From NCBI RefSeq assembly GCF_000716535.1, contig NZ_JNWV01000064.1, positions 1 through 48,144 on the forward strand: 48,144 nt of DNA. Reading direction: 5' to 3'. The position numbers and the translations under genes are program-made. The notes below the pieces were generated by a model, which saw only the letters and a list, made by a program, of their open reading frames with translations, had not been told where the DNA came from and ran no database searches. How positions within the stretch are numbered: the first letter of the stretch is position 1; every line of letters starts with the position of its first letter. The stretch is from Streptomyces flaveolus. Lineage in GTDB: Bacteria; Actinomycetota; Actinomycetes; Streptomycetales; Streptomycetaceae. Positions 1-7,652 of this stretch are shown here, piece after piece.

Positions 1-2
1 TG

Positions 3-211
3 GAAGCCGCGGCCGACCCCGACGACCCCGAACTCGCCCGCCTCGTCGGCGAACTCTCCCTCCACGACACCGACTTCCGCACCTGGTGGGCCGAACACCA
101 CGTCAGCACAGCCACCTACGGCACCAAGCACTACCACCACCCCCTCGTCGGCGACCTCACCCTCGACTGCGACACCTGGACCGCCCCCGACGGCTCCGGA
201 CAACGCCTGAT
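3..211 (+). pseudogene. C-terminal part of an XRE-family regulator with MmyB-like domain
   Basis: The window opens inside a reading frame giving ELARLVGELS, FRTWWAEHHV, GTKHYHHPLVGDLTLDCDTW and GQRLIL. This is the typical end of the MmyB-like ligand-binding domain that follows the helix-turn-helix in many Streptomyces XRE regulators. The family normally continues with a short tail and a stop after this point. Here the similarity ends at about position 211 and the frame runs on without a stop, to about 506, through the start of the next gene. I infer a rearrangement or deletion that removed the true 3' end. The N-terminal half lies outside the window, so whether the protein still works cannot be judged. 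Confidence 0.7.
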
Positions 212-265
212 CCTAGGACTCCGTAGCGGCCCCTGCGTCCCCGGACGGGTGAACCCGCGTGACAC

Positions 266-1063
266 ATGCTCGCGTACGACATCCGGGGCAGCGGGCCCGG
301 TCTGGTACTCCTGCACGGCATCGGAAGCAGCGCGGCCGAGACCTGGGGGCCCCTGGTCGACGGCCTCGCGGCCACGCACACCGTCGTGCTCCCCGACCTC
401 CCGGGATCGGGACGCAGCCCGCTGCCCGTCGGCCCGCTGGCGGCGAGCACCGTGGCGGACCAGGTGGTGGCCACGGCCCTGGCGGCCGGGGTGCGCGACT
501 TCGTGATCGCGGGGGCCTCGCTCGGCGCGGCCGTGGCCGTCCGTGTCGCCGCCCGTCATCCGGGCCGGGTCCGTGGACTGTTCACCCTCGCCGGCTTCGC
601 CCGGCCCCGCACCACGCTGTGGCTCAGTCTGGAGATGTGGGCGTCGCTGCACGCCCGTCGCGACGAGAGGCTGGGCCCCCTGCTGACCTCGCTGTCCTTC
701 TCCGAGGAGTACCTGACCCACCTCACCCCGCGGGAAGCCCGGCAGCTGACCGCCAAGTTCGCGGGGTCCGCTCCCGGCACCGCCCAGCAGATCGCCCTCG
801 CCCTGGGCATCGACGTCCACGGTGACCTTCCCGCGGTCGCCGCCCCCGCCCTCGTGGTGGCGAGCCCAGGTGACCGGTTGGTGGTCCCTGAGCACTCGCT
901 GGAACTGGCGGAGGGGATACCCGGCGCGCGGCTGGCCGCGGTCAAGGGCGGGCACGCGGCGACCATCGAGGAGCCGGAACGAACCCTGGAGATCCTCGCC
1001 GGCTTCCTCCGCGACATCCGCCGGCACCACGGCGAAGCCTCCCACACCGTGCGAAACGTGTGA
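266..1063 (+). CDS. Alpha/beta-fold hydrolase
   Basis: The 265-residue protein has the full alpha/beta hydrolase signature: oxyanion-loop LHGIGSS near residue 16, nucleophile elbow GASLG with Ser85, acid Asp202 in SPGDRLVVP and His229 in GGHAATIEEP. It is predicted to be a cytosolic serine hydrolase; the substrate cannot be told from sequence, and the family includes esterases, C-C bond hydrolases and lactonases. The ATG at 266 matches the family N-terminus (MLAYDIRGSGPGLVLLHG). No good ribosome site precedes it, and the upstream DNA is the broken end of an MmyB-type gene, so its native promoter may have been lost or replaced. Confidence 0.85.
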   Translation: MLAYDIRGSGPGLVLLHGIGSSAAETWGPLVDGLAATHTVVLPDLPGSGRSPLPVGPLAASTVADQVVATALAAGVRDFVIAGASLGAAVAVRVAARHPGRVRGLFTLAGFARPRTTLWLSLEMWASLHARRDERLGPLLTSLSFSEEYLTHLTPREARQLTAKFAGSAPGTAQQIALALGIDVHGDLPAVAAPALVVASPGDRLVVPEHSLELAEGIPGARLAAVKGGHAATIEEPERTLEILAGFLRDIRRHHGEASHTVRNV

Positions 1064-1090
1064 AACCTGTCCCAGCCGCCGAGACATACG

Positions 1091-1695
1091 TCGCTGCGTG
1101 ACTCCGGTGTGGACGTGCGTGTCGGTCTGCACGAGGGCTCGAAGTCCAAGGCCAAGGCCGAGGAGCAGGGCCTGCGCGTGGGTGACCCCGGCCGAGGCCG
1201 CCGCCGAGGCCGACGTCATCATGATCCTCGTCCCGGACCCGATCCAGGCCCAGGTGTACGAGGAGTCCATCGCCCCGAACCTGACCCGGGCCACCTGGTG
1301 CGCCGCCAGTACGAGGAGGGCCGCGGCGTTCCGTGCATCGTGGCCGTGGAGCAGGACGCCTCCGGCAACGCCTTCGCGCTGGGGCTGTCGTACGCCACGG
1401 CCATCGGCGGCACCGCGCCGGTGTCATCAGGACGACGTTCACCGAGGAGATCGGGACCGCCGAGTGGGGCGACCACGTCACCGGCCCGCGCATCATCACC
1501 GACGCCACCAAGGCGGAGATGAAGAAGGTCCTCGCCGAGATCCAGGACGGCTCCTTCGCCCATAACTGGATGGACGAGTACCACGGCGGCCTGAAGCGGT
1601 ACGACGAGTACAAGATGCAGGACTCCGAGCACCTGCTGGAGACCACCGGCAAGCAGCTGCGCAAGCTGATGAGCTGGGCGAACGAACAGGCGTGA
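1091..1695 (+). pseudogene. ilvC: Ketol-acid reductoisomerase remnant with internal deletions and frameshifts
   Basis: Pieces of IlvC can be read in order in different frames: [20 protein letters not shown] and EEQGLRV; then [20 protein letters not shown]; then [19 protein letters not shown]; then [12 protein letters not shown] joined directly to [15 protein letters not shown]; and finally HNWMDEYHGGLKRYDEY to KQLRKLMSWANEQA at the normal C-terminus. The first 30 or so residues with the Rossmann loop, about 35 residues after the NADPH domain, and about 65 residues with much of the active-site domain are absent. It cannot make an active enzyme. Active IlvC catalyses the second step of branched-chain amino acid synthesis, so a second intact copy must lie elsewhere if the cell is prototrophic. 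The conserved wording of the pieces suggests fairly recent decay. Confidence 0.9.
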
Positions 1696-1721
1696 GCCTC
1701 ACCCGCACGCCTCGCCGACCG

Positions 1722-2201
1722 TCAGTCGGCCAGTCGGTCCATGACCACGGTCGCGAGGCGGAGCGCGGCATGCAGTTCCGTCACCTCGGCGACCGTGGGA
1801 CGGACGACGCCTGACCACTCACCGCGCAGGCCCGGCCAGACCGCGAGCAGAACCTGGGCCCCCGCGAGCCCCAGCTGGGCCGTGACGTCCGTCCGGTCCG
1901 CGCCCGCGGGTGTCCAGGACAGCAGGACGCGGCCCTGCGGGACGCGGGTCGGTGCGCTCAGCGGCATCCAGGTGGCCATGAGCCTGTCGCCCACCGGCGT
2001 CACGATCGCGCCCCGGACGTCGGCCGGCATGGGCTCGCGCGTCAACGTGGACAGTTCGACGGTCCGGCGGGGCTCCGAGCCCCGCACCAGGGTGAGAACG
2101 GGCCCGCTCGCACGGGCGCTCCTGGACCGCCGCCCGGTCGACGACGGCCTGACCGGCGAAGGATCACAGCAAGGCCGACCGCACCTGTGGTACCTCGTCA
2201 T
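1722..2201 (-). CDS. Hypothetical protein, 159 residues
   Basis: I do not recognise this protein. The ATG at 2201 is chosen because GGGGGAGA stands directly upstream; the frame stays open further upstream but without a better start. The N-terminus is basic and cysteine-containing (MTRYHRCGRPCCDPS), and the rest is a mixed alpha/beta sequence with several beta-strand-like stretches (GAIVTPVGDRLMATWMP, GRVLLSWTPAG) and a helical end. There are no membrane segments. It converges on the ilvC remnant. The odd first 30 residues could be a frameshifted leader, so the functional start may be internal. Confidence 0.5.
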   Translation of the reverse strand: MTRYHRCGRPCCDPSPVRPSSTGRRSRSARASGPVLTLVRGSEPRRTVELSTLTREPMPADVRGAIVTPVGDRLMATWMPLSAPTRVPQGRVLLSWTPAGADRTDVTAQLGLAGAQVLLAVWPGLRGEWSGVVRPTVAEVTELHAALRLATVVMDRLAD

Positions 2202-2393
2202 GTTCTCTCCCCCTTCGGGCAAGGTGTGCGCTTGGTGGCATTCAGTCTTCCGCAGGCGGAGTGCCGGACACATCCGTCATCTGACTGTTCCGGGGGGCGG
2301 GGCGCACGCCGCCCGCGGCGACCGGTGCGAACGGTGCGGCTGAGCGACGGTCGGGACCGGTTCTCACGCGCTCTCGTCGCCCGGGCACCGGCC

Positions 2394-2527
2394 GCCCCGG
2401 CCGGGTGGGAGTGTCATCGCCGGCGGCGTCAGAGCCGGTCGCCGTCCGCGGATGCGCCCCGCCCCGGCCGGGTGGGAGTGTCATCGCCGGCGGCGTCAGA
2501 GCCGGTCGCCGTCCGCGGATGCGCCCT
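2394..2527. repeat. Tandem duplication, 67-bp unit, two copies
   Basis: The unit from 2394 to 2460 is repeated almost exactly from 2461 to 2527, starting GCCCCGGCCGGGTGGGAGTG and ending with GTCCGCGGATGCG. The right copy carries the last ten or so codons and the stop of the reverse-strand gene 2496-2882. The left copy is therefore an extra, downstream copy of that gene end. Near-identity suggests a recent slippage or unequal-recombination event. Confidence 0.9.
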
Positions 2528-2882
2528 GTGCCACCCGCTCCAGCAGGCGGGCGCCGGCGGACAGCGCGGGTTCGGCGTGAGGCGCCGGGTGTGCGGTCAC
2601 CGCGCACAGCTGGGCGAGGAGCCGGGCCAGCCGGCCGCCGCCCGCGTACGTCAGGGCGACGCTGCCCTCCCAGAGGGTCTCGCGCAGGCGGGCCGGGGTG
2701 AACTGCCCGTCCCCGGCGCAGGCCACGAGCAGGCGGGACGCCAGGGTCCGTTCCAGCGCCGCCGGGGCCCACCTGCCCTCGTCGAGGTCCTCGGCGAGGG
2801 CGCCGGTCAGCTCGTCGAGCCGCTCCACGGCCGACGTGTGCCGTCGCAGGCCGGCGACAGGAGCGACTGCGTCATGGGACAT
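2496..2882 (-). CDS. Hypothetical protein, 128 residues, largely helical
   Basis: Function not recognised. The protein is Ala/Leu/Arg rich and predicted mainly helical, without membrane segments or cysteine motifs beyond two single cysteines. It starts MSHDAVAPV at the ATG at 2882, with AGAAGG about 13 bases upstream as a weak ribosome site. The last ten codons lie in the right copy of a 67-bp tandem duplication. It is divergent from the TetR gene at 3170, with about 290 bp between them, which makes it a possible target of that regulator, but no clear operator was found. Confidence 0.55.
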   Translation of the reverse strand: MSHDAVAPVAGLRRHTSAVERLDELTGALAEDLDEGRWAPAALERTLASRLLVACAGDGQFTPARLRETLWEGSVALTYAGGGRLARLLAQLCAVTAHPAPHAEPALSAGARLLERVAQGASADGDRL

Positions 2883-3169
2883 GGGTATCGGTTGCCTTCT
2901 GCTCGGTGCGGGTGGTGTGTGTCCGTCCTGCTCGCCGGACGACGCGCCCCCGCGGGTGGTCTGCCCGTCAGGACGACGGCGGCGGGGTGTAGATTTCCAT
3001 CAGGATACGTGTTTGGCAGGTGTTCCCGGCACCGGCTCGACGAGCACCGGGTTCCAGAGTCGGTGTGTCGAGAGACCACAGCCATGTGTGCGACACGTCA
3101 TCACGCTGCCCAGCGGGCGCGGCCCGAGCCCGCGCGACGGCATCATCACGGAGAGAGACCGGAGCATCG

Positions 3170-3757
3170 ATGAGATCGGACGCACGCTCCAACCGGCTGC
3201 GCATCCTGGAGGCGGCGACGGAGGAACTCGCCGCGCCTGGCGACACTTCCCTGAAGTCCATCGCGCGCAGAGCGGGCGTGGGCCAAGGGACGCTCTACCG
3301 CCACTTCCCGACCCGCGAGTCCCTGATGCTGCAGGTGTACGGAGCGGAGGTGGACGAACTGGTGACCGCCGTGCCCGCGCTCCTGAAGACCCTGAGCCCG
3401 CCGCACGCGCTGCGGGTGTGGCTGGAACGCCTGCTGGGCCTCGGGGGATGCGCACCCGAGTTCGCGGAGGCGATGAGGGGAGCCACCGCCGTGATGACCG
3501 AGCAGTGCCGTGAGCCGTACCGGCCGCTGCTCGACGCCCTGACGGAGCTGGTGCGCGCCAACGAGGCCGCCGGGACCATCCTGCCGGGGACGACGGCCGA
3601 CGACGTGCTCGTGTTGCTGGGCCCGTTGTGGGTCTGCCCTCAGGGCGAGGAGCACACCCGGGCCGCACGGCTGTTCGACGTGCTCATACGGGGGCTGTGT
3701 CCTTCGTCCGCCGCGCAGGACGCCACGGACCCCGGCGGAACGCGGCCCCGGGCGTGA
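3170..3757 (+). CDS. TetR/AcrR-family transcriptional regulator
   Basis: The 195-residue protein begins MRSDARSNRLRILEAATEEL with an N-terminal TetR helix-turn-helix at about residues 26-47 (TSLKSIARRAGVGQGTLYRHFP). The C-terminal ligand domain matches the class that ends with a small helical TetR_C domain (LTELVRANEAAGTILPGTTADDV). The ATG at 3170 is preferred because GGAG precedes it and the HTH falls at the usual distance from the start. The stop TGA overlaps the GTG start of the next membrane-protein gene, so the two are translationally coupled. The family usually represses a neighbouring transporter or enzyme gene; ligand unknown. Confidence 0.85.
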   Translation: MRSDARSNRLRILEAATEELAAPGDTSLKSIARRAGVGQGTLYRHFPTRESLMLQVYGAEVDELVTAVPALLKTLSPPHALRVWLERLLGLGGCAPEFAEAMRGATAVMTEQCREPYRPLLDALTELVRANEAAGTILPGTTADDVLVLLGPLWVCPQGEEHTRAARLFDVLIRGLCPSSAAQDATDPGGTRPRA

Positions 3758-4467
3758 ACCTCCCCGGGCGTCGTCTCGCGCACGGCAGGCTGCATCTGCT
3801 GCTCACCCTCGACTCGCTGGTCGTCGTGCTCATCTCCGTCAACAGGAAGGCCGACGGCACGCTCGCGTACGTCGCGGACAACCAGTTCCTGCGCTGGGTC
3901 GAGATCGACAACATGGTGCTCGGCCTGTGCACCGTCCTGCTGTACTACCTGGTCGCCGCTCACCTGGTGCGCGACGCTCGGCCGCGGCGACGCGGGGGCC
4001 TGCTCGCGCTCGGTGCCCTGTTCACGGCCGGCGCGTACCTGTACGCCCTGAGTTTCGGCGACCACGAGGTCACCAACTACCTGCACGGGCGGTTCTGCTC
4101 CGAGAGCCTGCCCGCGATCTGCCGTGTCGTCGCCTTCAACGACGACGTGTTCTCCGACGCCGTCTTCCTCGCCGGGTTCACGTTGCTGAACACCACAATC
4201 ATGCTGGCCCAGTTCCTCTTCCCGACCGACCGTGCGCCGCGCCCCTGGGACAACGTCCTGATCACCGTGAACGCTCTCTTCATCGGCGCGGGCATCACCG
4301 CCAACGTGGCCTTCGAGAAGGCCGGTTTCGATCCGTTCGTGGTCGGTGGGACAGCGGTGTTCGCGCTGGTCCTGCTGTGGCTCTCGCCCCGGCAGCCGGT
4401 CCTTCGCTACTACGGCGTCGCGTACGGCGTCGGACTGCTGGCCACGGTGGTGATCAAAACCCGGTGA
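3754..4467 (+). CDS. Multi-pass membrane protein, unknown function
   Basis: Start taken as the GTG at 3754, which shares bases with the TetR stop (GTGA overlap). This gives 237 residues, MNLPGRRLAHGRLHLLLTLD onward. There are six or seven hydrophobic segments, at about 13-30, 53-72, 82-100, 137-156, 167-187, 195-211 and 220-235. A loop between the third and fourth carries Cys115 and Cys123, which could form a disulfide if extracellular. No transporter signature is evident. The coupling suggests the TetR protein controls this membrane protein together with itself. Confidence 0.7.
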   Translation: MNLPGRRLAHGRLHLLLTLDSLVVVLISVNRKADGTLAYVADNQFLRWVEIDNMVLGLCTVLLYYLVAAHLVRDARPRRRGGLLALGALFTAGAYLYALSFGDHEVTNYLHGRFCSESLPAICRVVAFNDDVFSDAVFLAGFTLLNTTIMLAQFLFPTDRAPRPWDNVLITVNALFIGAGITANVAFEKAGFDPFVVGGTAVFALVLLWLSPRQPVLRYYGVAYGVGLLATVVIKTR

Positions 4468-4468
4468 C

Positions 4469-4495
4469 CCGTCGGCCGCCCGGTGGGCCGGACGG
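4469..4495. terminator. Imperfect GC hairpin between convergent genes
   Basis: CCGTCGGCC and GGCCGGACGG can pair with one bulge across an 8-base loop. It stands directly after the stop at 4467 and before the convergent stop at 4519, so it may serve both genes. There is no U-tract, which is common in Streptomyces. Confidence 0.45.
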
Positions 4496-4518
4496 AGCCG
4501 AGGGCCGTCCTCCTGGGG

Positions 4519-5412
4519 TCAGTACAGCTCGTCGCCGGGGAAGAGGGTGAACAGCCGCGCGGTCTCCACGTACAGCCACACCAGGGTCAGGGTGAGCCCG
4601 AACGCGGCCGGCCAGGACTGGTCACGGGACGCGCCGTACGTGACGCCGTCCTCGACCTGCCGGAAGTGCAGGGGCAGGAAGGACATCCCGAAGGCGAGAC
4701 CCACGACTCCCATGACGATGCCGAGGCCGAGTGGGCGCAGGCCCAGGCCCTCCGCGCCCATGAGGGGGAAGAGGATCCAGTCCGCCAGGCCGAGGAGGCC
4801 CAGTCCGAGCAGCGCGGCGCCGGCGACACCGTAGAACCGGCGGTTCGCCCGCATCCAGTGCAGTGCGCGGGCGAGGAGGGCCGCGGCGGAGGCCGCCATC
4901 GTGCCGAGCACGGTCTGCACGAAGAGACCTGGTGACAGGTGGCTGGAGGCCGTCATCGACAACACGCCGAGGAACACGCCCTGGAACGCCGCGAACGTCA
5001 GGGTCAGGGACGCGGACGGCAGGTTCCTGCGGCGCTGGACCACCACCAGCGCCGCGGCGAGCAGTCCGGCGCCGGCGGCGACGCCGTACGACGCGGCCGT
5101 GCCGAGCGCGGCGAGCGGCAGCAGGGTCCACGACAGCGCGGCCGTGAGAGCCGTGATCGCGAGCGCCGCCGCCGCACGGGGCAGGACGTCGTCCATCGTC
5201 ATCAGGTCGCCGACGAAAACGGGCAGCGGAGCGGCCTCGTCGGCGTGAGCCCGCTCCCAGTCGTTGCCCACTCTGATCCGGTCCCGGGCGACGGCGATCC
5301 CGGCCCGCGGGTCCCTGACCGCCGTCTTCTGTCCGCCCCGCCGTTCGAACTGCGGCCGGGAGAGTATCGGATTGCTGCTCGTCAGCGAAAGCTGCTGTTC
5401 GACCGGTGTCAC
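4519..5412 (-). CDS. Bax inhibitor-1/YccA-family membrane protein
   Basis: The GTG at 5412 follows GAGAAGAGGA at good spacing and gives 297 residues. An N-terminal cytoplasmic part of about 75 residues contains SSNPILSRPQFERRGG, the typical start of actinobacterial YccA-like proteins, then MTMDDVLPRAA just before the first membrane helix. Seven hydrophobic segments follow. FAAFQGVFLGVLS, GASRDQSWPAAFGLTLTLVW and the C-terminal ETARLF are family features. The family (BI-1/TMBIM) comprises pH-sensitive calcium-leak channels in studied members; the role in Streptomyces is not established. It is monocistronic here. Its normal length supports an intact gene. Confidence 0.85.
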   Translation of the reverse strand: MTPVEQQLSLTSSNPILSRPQFERRGGQKTAVRDPRAGIAVARDRIRVGNDWERAHADEAAPLPVFVGDLMTMDDVLPRAAAALAITALTAALSWTLLPLAALGTAASYGVAAGAGLLAAALVVVQRRRNLPSASLTLTFAAFQGVFLGVLSMTASSHLSPGLFVQTVLGTMAASAAALLARALHWMRANRRFYGVAGAALLGLGLLGLADWILFPLMGAEGLGLRPLGLGIVMGVVGLAFGMSFLPLHFRQVEDGVTYGASRDQSWPAAFGLTLTLVWLYVETARLFTLFPGDELY

Positions 5413-5584
5413 GCCAGGTCCTCTTCTCCGTGTCGGACGTACCGCTCTCGGCAGTCGTGTGTGATCCCGGGTGCCGACGGGCTCGCCGGAGTGTCGGCGT
5501 GCTTCAGCCTGACGCAGGGGACAAACCGTGCGCATCAGTCACTTGACGGTGGGAAGGGAAGGTTTCCCGGCCCGCGACGGGCAG

Positions 5585-6229
5585 TCACGGCATCCTGAAT
5601 CCCAGCGCGTGCGCGGCCGCCTCGGGGGTCGGCTGCGACCAGTGCCGCGCGACGGCCTCGTTGGCGGACAGCGACCGCGACTCGGCCACGTCCAGGTAGA
5701 GCGTGCCGGCCAGGTGGTCGGTCTCGTGCTGCACGATGCGCGCCGGCCAGCCGGTGAACACCTCGTCGATCGTGTGACCGTGCTCGTCCTGCCCGCGCAG
5801 CCGCACCCGGGCGTGGCGGGCCACCACCGCCTGCCAGCCCGGCACGCTCAGGCACCCTTCGAAGAACGCGGCCCTGGTCTCGCCCTCGGGCTCGTAGGAG
5901 GGGTTGACCAGCACCCGGAAGGGCAGGGGGGTGCGTCCCCGCGCCTCGAACACCTCACGCGGCCCGCGTGCCCGGTCCTCCACCACCGCGATGCTCAGCG
6001 GGACACCCACCTGGGGCGCGGCCAGTCCCACGCCCGGGGCCGCGTGCATCGTCTCGCGCAGCGCGGCCAGGAAGCGCTGCAGCAGCGTGTCGTCGAGCTG
6101 ACCGTCGTACGGTTCGGCGACGCCGCGCAGTACGGGGTCGCCGGCGGCGACGATGGGCAGCGGGCCGCCGGTCTCCAGCAGTTCCTCGACGCGCTCGGAC
6201 AGGGACATGTGTGTCGTTGGAGCAGTCAT
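5585..6229 (-). CDS. def: Peptide deformylase
   Basis: The 214-residue protein removes the N-formyl group from new proteins. All three catalytic motifs are present: GVGLAAPQVG at about 66-75, EGCLS at 124-128 with metal ligand Cys126, and QHETDHLAG at 167-175 with His168, catalytic Glu169 and His172. The ATG at 6229 has only a weak GAGAG in front; a second ATG lies seven codons in. Streptomyces genomes usually carry several def genes, and one next to accessory genes may be a second copy that tolerates deformylase-targeting antibiotics, but nothing in the local sequence proves that. It is followed upstream by a same-strand GNAT gene 49 bp away, so the two may be co-transcribed. Confidence 0.95.
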   Translation of the reverse strand: MTAPTTHMSLSERVEELLETGGPLPIVAAGDPVLRGVAEPYDGQLDDTLLQRFLAALRETMHAAPGVGLAAPQVGVPLSIAVVEDRARGPREVFEARGRTPLPFRVLVNPSYEPEGETRAAFFEGCLSVPGWQAVVARHARVRLRGQDEHGHTIDEVFTGWPARIVQHETDHLAGTLYLDVAESRSLSANEAVARHWSQPTPEAAAHALGFRMP

Positions 6230-6278
6230 ACTCTCTGCTTGTCGCTCGTGGTGGGTGTGAACCACACGTGTTTTCGGA

Positions 6279-7079
6279 TCATTCCGCCGGCGCGTAGAAG
6301 TGCATCGGGGAGTTCGGTTCGAAGCCGATCCTCGGGTACACGGGGGCCCCGGCGACGGTCGCGTGCAGGGTGGCCCGGGTCAGCCCGGTGGCGCGGGCGC
6401 CCTCGTACAACGCCTTGCGCGTCACCGCCTCGCCGTACCCCCGTCGTTGCTGGTCCGGTTCGGTGGCGACGAGCACCACGAACAGGCGGCCCTCCGCCTC
6501 GACGGTCGCGGCGCACGCGACCGGGACGCCGTCCCGCAGCGCCAGGTAGGCGTACACCTCCCGCTTCCACAGCGTGGAGCCGGCCAGCCCGTCGCGGCCG
6601 TCCTCCAGGTCGAAGCCGTAGGCACGCGAGTTGATGTCCGCGTAGGCGCGCAGCTGTTCGTCGGTGGTCACCCGCTGGAAGACGAGGTCCGGGTGGTGGG
6701 GCTCGGGGACGGGCAGCAGGTCGCCGGCCATGCCGGTGCCGGGGAAGGCGTGGGCCAGGCCGGCGCGCCGCGCCGCCTCCGCCAGTGCCGCGCGCGCGTC
6801 GTCCGCGAGCAGGTCCTCGAAGAGCCACAGGAAGCCCGGCCGTTCCTTCGACCGCATGATGTCCGCCGCCTGGCGCAGGCGCTTCTCCAGGAGGGCCGCG
6901 TCCGCCCCGACCTCGTTCAGGGTGATCGCGTTCCAGAAGGCGAACCGGCAGTCGGCCCAGCGGACGGCGAGACCCGGCAGGTCCCGGACGTCCGCTTCCG
7001 CGTCCCGGTCGAGCACCATGACGCGCCAGACCGTGGAGAGCTGTTCCACCGACTCGACCGCAGCCGCGAGATCCGTCAC
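6279..7079 (-). CDS. GNAT-family N-acetyltransferase
   Basis: The GTG at 7079 follows GAGGTGAGGGA and gives 266 residues. The C-terminal half (about 130-262) is a GNAT fold with beta4/alpha3 motif A: FVVLVATEPDQQRRGYG, where QRRGYG binds the acetyl-CoA pyrophosphate. It ends YPRIGFEPNSPMHFY, the usual strand 6-7 region. The N-terminal 120 residues resemble a degenerate second GNAT-like half, a layout known for many actinobacterial members. Substrate unknown. The downstream deformylase starts 49 bp after its stop, so the pair may form an operon acting on protein N-termini, though this is inference from position only. Confidence 0.85.
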   Translation of the reverse strand: MTDLAAAVESVEQLSTVWRVMVLDRDAEADVRDLPGLAVRWADCRFAFWNAITLNEVGADAALLEKRLRQAADIMRSKERPGFLWLFEDLLADDARAALAEAARRAGLAHAFPGTGMAGDLLPVPEPHHPDLVFQRVTTDEQLRAYADINSRAYGFDLEDGRDGLAGSTLWKREVYAYLALRDGVPVACAATVEAEGRLFVVLVATEPDQQRRGYGEAVTRKALYEGARATGLTRATLHATVAGAPVYPRIGFEPNSPMHFYAPAE

Positions 7080-7652
7080 CGCAACTCCCTCACCTCGTCG
7101 TGTGCGGACGTCCCGCACCTTGCCGTGTGTGCGTACGTCCTGCCCCGTGCCCGTGGCGCTCACCGGACAGTCCCGGGCTTCCGCTCGCCTCCGCCCCCAC
7201 AGCGGAACCGAACGGAAGCCCGGTGGGCGACCACCCGGGGGAAGCGCCCGGCGGACGGCCGCCGTCCCCGCGACCCGATCGGCAGCGGGAACCTGCCGCA
7301 TTCCACACGGATGCGGGGCCGCCGCCGGTTCACTTCCGGAGGCAAATCGGAGCCAGTTCCACGAACTGGTGCCGCAGGCCCGGGCGGCGAGGTGCGTGCG
7401 CGGGCCCAGGGGACGGCGTCCCGCTGAACCGGGCCAGGACGGCACCGCGGCGTGCGCTCGCCCCGCCGGACGCGGTGACCGGGCCGGGTCGCGCGGACCT
7501 CCGCCCCGCAGCCCGAGGACACGCACCTGGCCGCCTGAGGACGCGCATCCCGCCGCCGGAGCGGGCGCGCGCCCGGGTGAACGCCCCGTCGACGGCCGCC
7601 GGTTCGCGACCGCAGGCACGGCGAGGGGCGCGCGTCGTTCGGGTCCGCCGGA
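7080..7652. other. 573-bp gap with one operator-like inverted repeat
   Basis: No convincing gene is seen. The only clear structure is the inverted repeat CCAGTTC-CAC-GAACTGG at 7353-7369, about 275 bp upstream of the GNAT start. It could be a regulator site or chance; the rest is GC-rich sequence without coding signal. Confidence 0.4.

Noticed and set aside
131..1294. Long reverse frame across the hydrolase and ilvC remnant
   Set aside because: No domain, and low-complexity composition; the forward hydrolase has a complete catalytic triad.
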